Below, in pieces: positions 38,740 to 46,121 of a DNA stretch of 64,000 bases. How positions within the stretch are numbered: position 1 is the stretch's first letter; each line of letters starts with the position of its first letter. Under the pieces are notes generated by a model. That model was not told the origin of the DNA and made no database searches. It saw only the letters and a program-made list of their open reading frames with translations. Made by a program: the position numbers and the translations under genes. The DNA comes from Flavobacterium zepuense (GTDB lineage: Bacteria; Bacteroidota; Bacteroidia; Flavobacteriales; Flavobacteriaceae): positions 310,001 through 374,000 of the forward strand of contig NZ_VJVZ01000002.1 in assembly GCF_007097145.1 (NCBI RefSeq), given 5' to 3'.

Positions 38740-39780
38740 ATGGAGTTTTCTAAGTCTTTAATAAATTGGTATTTACAAAATAAACGCGATTTGCCCTGGC
38801 GCAAAACACCGCAGCCCTACCCCGTTTGGTTATCTGAAATTATGCTTCAGCAAACGCGTGTAGCACAGGGTTTACCCTATTTTTTAAAATTTATTGATGC
38901 TTTTCCTACCGTACATGATATGGCCGCCGCCCACGAGGAGCAGGTGCTAAAATTATGGCAGGGCCTGGGCTATTACAGTCGCGCCCGCAACCTGCACGCC
39001 ACCGCAAAACAGGTAGCTTTTGATATGGGCGGAAACTTCCCTAACAGTTATGCAGGGCTGCTAAAGCTTAAAGGCGTGGGCGATTATACTGCTGCCGCCA
39101 TTGCCTCTATAAGTTATGGAGAGGCTGTGCCCGTTGTAGATGGTAACGTTTACAGGGTGCTCTCCCGCGTTTTTGGGGTTGAGACAGATATTTCTTCATC
39201 GGGGGCTAAAAAGGAGTTTACAGCCCTTGCAGCATCGCTTATGCCTAAAAAACAGGCATCGGAGTTTAACCAGGCCATTATGGAGTTTGGCGCTTTGCAG
39301 TGCGTACCCAAAAACCCCAACTGCAGTGTTTGCATTTTTAACCGCGATTGCGTAGCCTTTTTAACCGGCAAGGTAAACCAGCTGCCCGTAAAGTTAAAGA
39401 AGACCAAAGTGACCAACCGTTTTTTTAATTACCTTATAATAAAGGATGCTAACGGTAACACCCTTATTAACCGCCGTGGCGATAAAGGCATCTGGCACGG
39501 GCTGTATGAATTTCCTGTTGTGGAGACCGAAACGCTGACATCCGAAGCCGAAACTGTTGCCTTAATTGAGGCTACCACAGCATTAAATTTTTCGCCGAAA
39601 GGCATACGATTGCTGCATCCTGATGTGATTATCCACAAGCTTTCGCACCAAAAACTCCACATAAGATTTTGGGAAGTAACTTCTGACACCGTTCTGCCCG
39701 AAGCTGTTGATATTGAGCAAATAAAAACTTTTCCGCTGCCCATTGTCATTCATAATTTTATAGAGAACAATTGGCAATGA
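38740..39780 (+). CDS. mutY: A/G-specific adenine glycosylase MutY
   Basis: 346 residues. It removes adenine mispaired with 8-oxoguanine. The helix-hairpin-helix LKGVGDYTAAAI is followed by the catalytic Asp in VPVVDGNVYRVL; the [4Fe-4S] loop has the exact C-x6-C-x2-C-x5-C spacing (CVPKNPNCSVCIFNRDC); the C-terminal third is the NUDIX-like 8-oxoG recognition domain. First gene of the mutY-ssb-gldE-gldD group, with its own promoter. Confidence 0.98.
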   Translation: MEFSKSLINWYLQNKRDLPWRKTPQPYPVWLSEIMLQQTRVAQGLPYFLKFIDAFPTVHDMAAAHEEQVLKLWQGLGYYSRARNLHATAKQVAFDMGGNFPNSYAGLLKLKGVGDYTAAAIASISYGEAVPVVDGNVYRVLSRVFGVETDISSSGAKKEFTALAASLMPKKQASEFNQAIMEFGALQCVPKNPNCSVCIFNRDCVAFLTGKVNQLPVKLKKTKVTNRFFNYLIIKDANGNTLINRRGDKGIWHGLYEFPVVETETLTSEAETVALIEATTALNFSPKGIRLLHPDVIIHKLSHQKLHIRFWEVTSDTVLPEAVDIEQIKTFPLPIVIHNFIENNWQ

Positions 39781-39821
39781 TGATTAATTTTATTACATTT
39801 GGTTAACACAAAAACAAAACA

Positions 39822-40271
39822 ATGAACGGTACGTTAAACAAAGTAATGCTTATTGGGCATTTGGGCGACGAGGTAAAGATCCACTACTTTGAAGGTGGCA
39901 ATTGCATCGGGCGTTTTCCACTTGCTACAAACGAGGTTTACATTAATAAGCAAACTAACGAAAAGATAACCTCTACCGAGTGGCACAACCTTGTGGTGCG
40001 CAACAAGGCAGCCGAAATTTGCGAGAAATACCTTAGTAAAGGGGATAAGATCTATATAGAAGGACGCATAAAATCGCGCCAGTGGCAGGGTGAAGACGGC
40101 AGTACCAAATATACTACAGAGATACAGGTAACCGAATTTACATTCCTTACCACTAAAAAAGAAATTGACAACCACAACCGTCAGCCTGTTAGCGCAGGCC
40201 AGGAGCCTGCAAAAACAGCTGCTTATGATATACCTAACGTGCCGGCGCCAGAAGACGACCTGCCGTTTTGA
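39822..40271 (+). CDS. ssb: Single-stranded DNA-binding protein
   Basis: 149 residues. OB fold from MNGTLNKVMLIGHLGDE to about residue 110, containing WHNLVV and YIEGRIKSRQW, then a short linker and the acidic partner-binding tip PEDDLPF. Length fits a compact SSB. Position between mutY and gldE is conserved in flavobacteria. The window holds a second protein with the same kind of tip (17415-17870). Confidence 0.97.
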   Translation: MNGTLNKVMLIGHLGDEVKIHYFEGGNCIGRFPLATNEVYINKQTNEKITSTEWHNLVVRNKAAEICEKYLSKGDKIYIEGRIKSRQWQGEDGSTKYTTEIQVTEFTFLTTKKEIDNHNRQPVSAGQEPAKTAAYDIPNVPAPEDDLPF

Positions 40272-40294
40272 TTGTTTAACTAATACCCCCTATT

Positions 40295-41578
40295 TTGGAC
40301 CCCGGCCCCACGAGCATATTTAGTATAGATTATAACCTTGTTATAGGGTTTACAGCCATTGTTGTGCTGCTTCTTTGTTCTGCATTTATATCGGGTACAG
40401 AGGTGGCGCTGTTTAGCCTCACTAAAGACGACCTTGACAAGATTAACAGCAAAGACAAAAAAAAGGGCAGCCTTATAGCTACCCTGCTCGAAAAGCCTAA
40501 AAAGCTTTTAGCCACCATTGTTATTACCAACACCTTCATAAACATAGGCATTATCATACTGTTCTTCCGTATGAATGCCTTCTCGGCCATACTCCTGCCC
40601 GGCCTGCGCTTTGCGGTAGAGGTTGCCATTATTACCCTGCTTATCTTACTGTTTGGCGAAGTATTACCCAAGGTATATGCCGGGCGAAACAGCCGACGCT
40701 TTGCCAAAAAAATAGCCTGGCCGCTGTTTGTGCTTAACAAACTGCTGTCGCCGCTTAGCATACCCATGCGCGAGGCCACATTATGGCTCAACAAGAAATT
40801 CGGCGTGCAAAAATCAGAATTTTCTATTGATAGGCTGTCGCAGGCGCTGGAACTGACCGATTATGGCGATGCTACTGCCGAGGAACAAAAAATACTACAG
40901 GGCATTGTAAGCTTTGGCAATACCGATGCAAAACAGGTTATGAGTCCGCGTATTGATATTTTTGCATTAGATATAGAGGAGCCTTTTAGCAAAATAATGC
41001 CCAAGATCGTAGATACCGGTTTTTCGCGCATACCGGTGTACCGCGACAATATTGACAAGATCGAGGGTGTACTATTCATAAAAGACCTCATACCCCACAT
41101 TGATGACGACGATTTTGAGTGGCAGTCTATTCTCCGCGAGCCATTCTTTGTACCCGAAAATAAAAAGCTGGACAACCTGCTTAAAGAATTTCAGGAAATG
41201 AAAAACCACCTTGCCGTAGTGGTAGATGAGTACGGCGGTACATCGGGCATTATATCATTAGAGGATATACTTGAAGAAATTGTGGGCGATATTAGCGATG
41301 AGTTTGATGATGAGGATATTATATACTCTAAGTTAGACGACCGCAACTACCTTTTTGACGGCAAGATAAGCCTCAAGGATTTTTACCGCATAACCGAGGT
41401 TAACGAAGATACTTTTGAGGAAGCCAAAGGCGAAGCCGAAACCCTGGCGGGACTGCTGCTGGAGATTACAGGCAATTTTCCTAAAAAAGCACAAAAAATT
41501 AGCTTTAATGGCAATATCTTTACCGTCGAATCTGTTGATAGGAGAAGGATAAAACAAATCAAGGTTACGCTTGCATGA
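40295..41578 (+). CDS. gldE: Gliding motility-associated protein GldE
   Basis: 427 residues, hemolysin/CorC-like. An N-terminal DUF21/CNNM-type region with about four membrane helices (residues 10-160) is followed by a CBS pair (about 200-320; SPRIDIFALD and VVVDEYGGTSG) and a CorC_HlyC transporter-associated domain. In Flavobacterium johnsoniae GldE works with GldD in gliding and type IX secretion. The start is TTG: no ATG fits, and DPGPTS right after the start agrees with the MDPEP-like N-terminus of the family. It overlaps gldD by four bases. Confidence 0.95.
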   Translation: MDPGPTSIFSIDYNLVIGFTAIVVLLLCSAFISGTEVALFSLTKDDLDKINSKDKKKGSLIATLLEKPKKLLATIVITNTFINIGIIILFFRMNAFSAILLPGLRFAVEVAIITLLILLFGEVLPKVYAGRNSRRFAKKIAWPLFVLNKLLSPLSIPMREATLWLNKKFGVQKSEFSIDRLSQALELTDYGDATAEEQKILQGIVSFGNTDAKQVMSPRIDIFALDIEEPFSKIMPKIVDTGFSRIPVYRDNIDKIEGVLFIKDLIPHIDDDDFEWQSILREPFFVPENKKLDNLLKEFQEMKNHLAVVVDEYGGTSGIISLEDILEEIVGDISDEFDDEDIIYSKLDDRNYLFDGKISLKDFYRITEVNEDTFEEAKGEAETLAGLLLEITGNFPKKAQKISFNGNIFTVESVDRRRIKQIKVTLA

Positions 41579-42144
41579 AAATACCAAATAAAATACCGGG
41601 TTTATTGCTTTTACTTACTCTTGCACTGCTAACATCGTGCAAAGAAGATACCCTGCCCAAACCACAGGCCTACCTAAGGCTGGAGTACCCCATGGGTACA
41701 TACAAACCTTTTGAGGCCAATTGCCCTTATACCTTTGGCTACAACTCGCTTGCTATTGTTAAAGACAAAGGCAACTGTAACTTTACTATAGAGTACCCTA
41801 AAATGAAGGCTACCATTTACCTAACCTATAAGCCTGTAACCAACAACAACCTTGATTCGCTGTTGCGCGATGCCGAAGAGCTAACCTACAAGCACGTTAT
41901 TAAAGCTGAATCTATAGATGCGCAGCCGTACAGGAACCCCGGTAAAAAGGTGTATGGTATGTTCTCCCAGGTGGGTGGTAACGCAGCTACTAACGCACAG
42001 TTTTTTGTAACCGATAGCACACGCCATTTTTTAACGGCATCTATGTATTTTTACGCCAAGCCTAATTTCGATTCGGTTATGCCGGCAGCTGCCTATATTA
42101 AAGAAGACATGCAAAACATCATGGAAACCCTTAAGTGGAAATAA
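41575..42144 (+). CDS. gldD: Gliding motility lipoprotein GldD
   Basis: 189 residues. The signal peptide ends ALLTSCKED (lipobox). The mature protein begins with PKPQAYLRLEYP, the family hallmark, and has ANCPYTFGYN. GldD is an essential gliding lipoprotein of the Bacteroidota type IX/gliding apparatus. The ATGA overlap with gldE indicates translational coupling, matching the known genetic link between these two proteins. Confidence 0.96.
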   Translation: MKIPNKIPGLLLLLTLALLTSCKEDTLPKPQAYLRLEYPMGTYKPFEANCPYTFGYNSLAIVKDKGNCNFTIEYPKMKATIYLTYKPVTNNNLDSLLRDAEELTYKHVIKAESIDAQPYRNPGKKVYGMFSQVGGNAATNAQFFVTDSTRHFLTASMYFYAKPNFDSVMPAAAYIKEDMQNIMETLKWK

Positions 42145-42233
42145 TTTTTTAATTAGGAATTTCAAATTACGAATTATGACTGAGCTTGAATTACGAATTT
42201 CAAATTACGAATTACGATTCTCCTGAATATAAT
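42145..42233. repeat. Short inverted and direct repeats after gldD
   Basis: Variants of AATTACGAATT and AATTTCAAATTACGA recur. They are the reverse complement of the AATTCGT tandem array on the other side of the palindrome at 42234-42273, so the whole region is a large imperfect inverted structure. Confidence 0.6.
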
Positions 42234-42273
42234 AAGACACGAACCTGCCTGCCGGCAGGCAGGTTCGTGTCTT
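42234..42273. terminator. Perfect 40-bp palindrome, probable bidirectional terminator
   Basis: Two 20-base arms meet without a loop at 42253/42254; the left arm starts AAGACACGAACC and the centre is GCCGGC. T- or A-rich tracts flank it. It lies between the convergent gldD and thioredoxin-like genes, so it can terminate both. Confidence 0.7.
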
Positions 42274-42300
42274 TGCTTTTATTTAGAGTTTATTGGTAAA

Positions 42301-42335
42301 AATTCGTAATTCGTAATTCGTAATTCGTAATTCGT
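42301..42335. repeat. Tandem repeat of AATTCGT, five exact copies
   Basis: Five uninterrupted 7-bp units followed by AATTA, immediately 3' of the thioredoxin-like gene. Unit length is not a multiple of three and it lies outside coding sequence. Confidence 0.85.
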
Positions 42336-42337
42336 AA

Positions 42338-42946
42338 TTACCCAACGTTTTCCAGCAGCAGTGTTATTTCTTCCATAGTGCTGTGTCCCTTATCCTGCAA
42401 ATACCATTTTTGCAGTTCGGTTTTGGCCTCAGGAGGTATGGTCCCGAATTTCTCTTTATACTCGCGTATCAGCTGCGCACCACCCTGCGGCCTTGGCCCC
42501 CAGCTTGCACGCGCATTTTGCTCATCATCCAGCAGCACAAGCTTAGGTATAGAGCGGGCACCGTTGGTAAGGTATTCGTCCATCAGTTCCGGGTTATCAT
42601 CGCGCAAAACAATCTGTACATCCAGCTTATCGGTAGCTTCAGCAAGTTTATTAATAACCGGCAGTATTTGGGCAGCATCGCCACACCAGCCTTCCGAAAT
42701 TATTAAAAGCGTATGCTCTTTTTTAAGGTTCGCCAGTCGGTTTTTAATATCTTCCGGCAGTTTTACGGTCTTATCAAGGCGGTTCATGCGCACCTCGTTA
42801 AGGGTAGTATAATGGGTTAAGGCTTCGCTTTGGGTAGCACCCGTGCTAAGGCCATCTAATAAAAGTTGCGACACATGCGCCCTGTACTCGCTATAGGAAT
42901 AGCTGTTTTTAAGGCTTTTTTCAATTAACGCTACATCTGTTATCAT
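42338..42946 (-). CDS. Thioredoxin family protein with a single active-site cysteine
   Basis: 202 residues, Thioredoxin_9-like. A helical N-terminal region of about 75 residues precedes a thioredoxin fold (LLIISEGWCGDAAQILPVI at about 83-101; cis-Pro in RSIPKLVL). The usual CxxC is WCGDA, so only the first Cys is kept, as in other family members from Bacteroidota. A monothiol or non-redox role is likely. No obvious partners. Confidence 0.88.
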   Translation of the reverse strand: MITDVALIEKSLKNSYSYSEYRAHVSQLLLDGLSTGATQSEALTHYTTLNEVRMNRLDKTVKLPEDIKNRLANLKKEHTLLIISEGWCGDAAQILPVINKLAEATDKLDVQIVLRDDNPELMDEYLTNGARSIPKLVLLDDEQNARASWGPRPQGGAQLIREYKEKFGTIPPEAKTELQKWYLQDKGHSTMEEITLLLENVG

Positions 42947-43045
42947 AACTGCAAAATTTAATGCAAAAATACTTCAACTTTTAATATATCAAAAAAAAGA
43001 CCATAACAGAAAAAACTGTAATTTAGTCAGGAAATCACAACCGAA

Positions 43046-43825
43046 ATGAAATTTGACGGAAACACCATTGGCATCATCCTTTCCGGGGGTGGTACCAAAG
43101 GCATAGCCCACGCGGGCGTATTAAAGTTTTTTGATGAGATAGGCATCCGCCCGTCGCACATTGCAGGAACCAGTTCAGGCGCCATTGTGTCAGCACTTTA
43201 CGCCTGGGGCAAACAACCCGAAGAGATACTGGAATTCTTTAAATCCATTTACTTTTTCCACTGGAGGCACTTTACCTTTCGCAAGCCCGGATTTATAGAT
43301 TCGGTAGCCTTTAAAGATTATTTTGACGGTATTTTTAAAGATGCCACTCTGGGCGACCTGCCCTACAAAATGCACCTAACGGCAACCGACTTAGTATCGG
43401 GCAAGCTAAAGATATTTGGGTCGGAAACTAAAGTAGCCGATGCCGTGCTGGCTTCCTCTGCATTTCCCGGCATCATATCTCCCTATGAGATAGAAGGCAG
43501 GCTGTACAGCGATGGCGGTATTATAAACCACTTCCCTACCGATATTTTGCAGGGCCGCTGCGATACGCTTATCGGTGTTTACGTGAGTCCCATCCAAAAG
43601 ATAGACAAAGAAGACCTTACTTCTATAAAAGCTGTAACCACGCGCGCTTACGATTTGCTTTCGGCCAACAGCAACATGCAAAAATTTACGCTGTGCGACT
43701 GGGTTATAAGCCCCGATGAGCTGGCGCTTTTCAGCACATTTGAAACCAACAAAGCCAAAATGGATGAGATCTTCCAGATTGGTTATGAAGCCGCTAAAAA
43801 GTCGTACGAGGATTTGATTGTTTGA
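43046..43825 (+). CDS. Patatin-like phospholipase family protein
   Basis: 259 residues, a compact cytoplasmic-type patatin. Oxyanion loop GGGTKG (about 13-18), nucleophile Ser in GTSSG (about 41-45), and catalytic Asp in YSDGG (about 151-155) are all present, so lipid acyl hydrolase activity is expected. No signal peptide or membrane helix. Single gene with no operon partner; a structured intergenic element follows. Confidence 0.94.
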   Translation: MKFDGNTIGIILSGGGTKGIAHAGVLKFFDEIGIRPSHIAGTSSGAIVSALYAWGKQPEEILEFFKSIYFFHWRHFTFRKPGFIDSVAFKDYFDGIFKDATLGDLPYKMHLTATDLVSGKLKIFGSETKVADAVLASSAFPGIISPYEIEGRLYSDGGIINHFPTDILQGRCDTLIGVYVSPIQKIDKEDLTSIKAVTTRAYDLLSANSNMQKFTLCDWVISPDELALFSTFETNKAKMDEIFQIGYEAAKKSYEDLIV

Positions 43826-44100
43826 TAGTCCTTACCCCCAACCCCTTTCCAAAGGAGAGGGGAGTAGCTACACTGAGGCAGAACATATAGAGAACATCAA
43901 TGAGTAAGCCGTAATGAGTGAAGCTTAGCCTTAAACTTCGTTGCGTTAAGCAAAATAGAAGTTGATGCGTTAAGAATCATTTGCTGTTTGAGCGCAGCGA
44001 GTTCAAATGATTTAGCCGATGCTTCTATTTTGTAGCATAAGAAGTTATAGCCTTGAATTTTTGGTTCTTTTGTTTCAAGACAAAAGAACATGTATTGTAA
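43826..44100. repeat. Structured intergenic element before pyrH
   Basis: This stretch has no gene on either strand. After a C-rich CCTTTCCAAAGGAGAGGGGAG segment, a long nested stem-loop spans 43951-44032 (outer arms CAAAATAGAAG and CTTCTATTTTG, inner arms ATCATTTG and CAAATGAT). A second hairpin is at 44064-44089 (GTTCTTTTG pairing with CAAAAGAAC). It could be a dispersed repetitive element or a small RNA. Confidence 0.6.
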
Positions 44101-44144
44101 TAATTTCATCATAAAATCTCTATATCCACAAAAACAATTATTAC

Positions 44145-44153
44145 TATATTTGC
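44145..44153 (+). promoter_or_regulatory. pyrH promoter -7 element
   Basis: TATATTTGC, a perfect match, 18 bases before the pyrH ATG. Confidence 0.6.
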
Positions 44154-44170
44154 ACCACAAAAATATCCCT

Positions 44171-44878
44171 ATGAAATACAACAGAATCCTGTTAAAGCTA
44201 AGCGGTGAGGCCCTTATGGGCGAAAGGCAATATGGTATAGACCCGCAAAGGCTTGCCGAATACGCACAGGAAATTAAGCAGATACATGATAAAGGCGTGC
44301 AAATTGCCATTGTTATAGGAGGCGGTAACATCTTTAGGGGGTTAGCCGGGGCCAGCAATGGTATGGACAGGGTTCAGGGAGATTACATGGGTATGCTTGC
44401 CACTGTTATTAACGGCATGGCATTACAGGGCGCCCTTGAAGACGCCGGTATGCAAACCCGCCTGCAAACAGCGCTTGAAATTAAAGCCATTGCAGAGCCG
44501 TACATTAAAAGAAAAGCCGTACGCCACCTTGAAAAAGGCCGTATCGTTATATTTGGCGCCGGTACAGGTAACCCATATTTTACTACCGATACCGCTGCTG
44601 TACTTAGGGGTGTAGAGGTTGAGGCCGATGTAATACTCAAAGGTACCCGCGTAGATGGTATTTATACTGCCGACCCTGAGAAAGACCTTAGCGCCACTAA
44701 ATATGACACCCTTACTTTTGAAGACGTGCTTAAAAAAGGCCTTAACGTAATGGACACCACTGCTTTTACACTGAGCCAGGAAAATGCATTGCCAATTATT
44801 GTTTTTGATATGAACAAACCGGGCAACCTTGTAAAAGTTTGCGAAGGCGAATTGGTAGGAACTACTGTAAACGTTTAA
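44171..44878 (+). CDS. pyrH: Uridylate kinase
   Basis: 235 residues, amino acid kinase fold. It phosphorylates UMP to UDP. Motifs: [12 protein letters not shown] at the start, [25 protein letters not shown] and [15 protein letters not shown] 44171 is the family start and lies just after a perfect promoter; an upstream in-frame ATG at 44090 would run through the promoter. The pyrH-frr order is widely conserved. Confidence 0.98.
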   Translation: MKYNRILLKLSGEALMGERQYGIDPQRLAEYAQEIKQIHDKGVQIAIVIGGGNIFRGLAGASNGMDRVQGDYMGMLATVINGMALQGALEDAGMQTRLQTALEIKAIAEPYIKRKAVRHLEKGRIVIFGAGTGNPYFTTDTAAVLRGVEVEADVILKGTRVDGIYTADPEKDLSATKYDTLTFEDVLKKGLNVMDTTAFTLSQENALPIIVFDMNKPGNLVKVCEGELVGTTVNV

Positions 44879-44907
44879 TTTTTTATACCCGTAAGAATTA
44901 AAAAACT

Positions 44908-45468
44908 ATGGAAGAGATTGAATTTATTTTAGATAGCACAAAAGAATCGATGGAAGGTTCTTTAACCCACTTAGAAAAAGAATTTTTAAATATACGTGCC
45001 GGTAAGGCCAGCCCTGCAATGCTCGGCGGCGTTAAGGTAGATTATTACGGGTCGCAAACCCCAATAAGCCAGGTGGCTAACATTAACGTACCCGATGCGC
45101 GGACTATTACCGTTACCCCTTGGGAAAAAAACATGCTGCACCCTATAGAAAAAGCCATCATGATAGCTAATCTTGGGTTTAACCCAATGAACAATGGCGA
45201 TAACATCATCATTAGTGTTCCTGCGTTAACCGAAGAAAGAAGGCGCGACCTTGCCAAACAGGCTAAAGTTGAGGCCGAGGATGCTAAAATAGGTGTGCGC
45301 AGCGCCCGTAAGGATGCCAATACCGATATTAAGAAATTGGAAAAAGACGGACTATCGGAAGACGTGTGCAAAGGCGCCGAAGAAGAAGTTCAGGAGCTTA
45401 CCAACGCTTATATAAAGAAAATTGACGAGCTGCTTGCCCTTAAAGAAGCAGAGATTATGAAAGTATAA
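44908..45468 (+). CDS. frr: Ribosome recycling factor
   Basis: 186 residues, the usual size. It splits post-termination ribosomes with EF-G. Conserved segments: FLNIRAGKASPAML, PWEKNMLHPIEKAI, and EERRRDLAKQAKVEAEDAKIG near residue 115. It lies 29 bases after pyrH and ends with an intrinsic terminator, so the two form an operon. Confidence 0.98.
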   Translation: MEEIEFILDSTKESMEGSLTHLEKEFLNIRAGKASPAMLGGVKVDYYGSQTPISQVANINVPDARTITVTPWEKNMLHPIEKAIMIANLGFNPMNNGDNIIISVPALTEERRRDLAKQAKVEAEDAKIGVRSARKDANTDIKKLEKDGLSEDVCKGAEEEVQELTNAYIKKIDELLALKEAEIMKV

Positions 45469-45475
45469 TTGAAAG

Positions 45476-45498
45476 TCCGCCCAACGGCGGATTTTTTT
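45476..45498 (+). terminator. Terminator of pyrH-frr
   Basis: TCCGCC pairs with GGCGGA around a 4-base loop, followed by eight T. Confidence 0.9.
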
Positions 45499-45554
45499 TG
45501 CAATCATAAAATCAAAGAAAAGTCGTTATCTTTATATCTTCAAAAATTATTACA

Positions 45555-45809
45555 ATGGATGCTGTCAAAAAACTGGAATTGCTTGACTGGGTGCTAAACC
45601 TTCAAAATGATAGTATGCTTCAAAAACTTTGGGCATTAAAAGATGAAGCTAATACATATCCGCAAGACGAAATTGTGGGTTATTCTGCTTTGGGTGAGCC
45701 TATGAACATTGCTATGTACAGGGCCAGGCTTGAACAGGGTAAAAAAGATTATGAAGAAGGGCGCTATACAAGCCACGAAGATTTTTTGAAAGAAATAGAC
45801 AACTGGTAA
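45555..45809 (+). CDS. Putative antitoxin of a ParE-type pair
   Basis: 84 residues, acidic. The N-terminal half is helical (VKKLELLDWVLNLQND); the middle has YSALGEPMNIAMYRARLEQG; it ends KKDYEEGRYTSHEDFLKEIDNW. The C-terminal DY..GR...(hydrophobic)...W pattern also appears in the small protein at 58591-58719. The next gene, a RelE/ParE toxin, starts one base after the stop, the usual antitoxin-first order. The antitoxin call rests mainly on this context. Confidence 0.82.
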   Translation: MDAVKKLELLDWVLNLQNDSMLQKLWALKDEANTYPQDEIVGYSALGEPMNIAMYRARLEQGKKDYEEGRYTSHEDFLKEIDNW

Positions 45810-45810
45810 A

Positions 45811-46107
45811 ATGCCCCAAACTCTAAACATTGTATGGTCTGCAAGGGCTCAGGCAGATATTTTGGATATCTATAATACCCTCCTTGAAAAGAATTCTAAA
45901 GAAACTGCGCGAAAAATTCGAAAAGAGATTGTCTCTGCACCTGAAGGAATTGTCTTTCCTGAGCAATTTCAATATGACGAATATGGTTTTATGTACAGGC
46001 GGATAATAGTGCGCAATTACAAAATATTTTATGACGCGGATGGCAATAAAATTGTAATCGTAAGCGTATTCAATACCCACAGGCATCCTTCTCTAATGAA
46101 AGGCTGA
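45811..46107 (+). CDS. RelE/ParE family toxin
   Basis: 98 residues. Family pattern: IVWSARAQADILDIYNTL at the start, a central PEGIVFPEQFQYDEYGFMYRR, and the C-terminal strands YKIFYDADGNKIVIVSVFNTHRHP. The RNYKIFY and VFNTHRHP segments are closer to ParE/YoeB-like plasmid toxins than to RelB-paired RelE. It would inhibit translation or gyrase, which sequence cannot settle. Translation is coupled to the antitoxin. Confidence 0.9.
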   Translation: MPQTLNIVWSARAQADILDIYNTLLEKNSKETARKIRKEIVSAPEGIVFPEQFQYDEYGFMYRRIIVRNYKIFYDADGNKIVIVSVFNTHRHPSLMKG

Positions 46108-46121
46108 TTATTACCAACCCA

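Noticed and set aside
42301..42335. Possible CRISPR-like array
   Set aside because: Head-to-tail 7-bp units with no spacers and no cas genes; a simple tandem repeat.
43897..44358. 153-residue minus-strand frame over the pyrH start
   Set aside because: It covers the structured intergenic element and runs antisense through pyrH; the protein has no recognisable domain.
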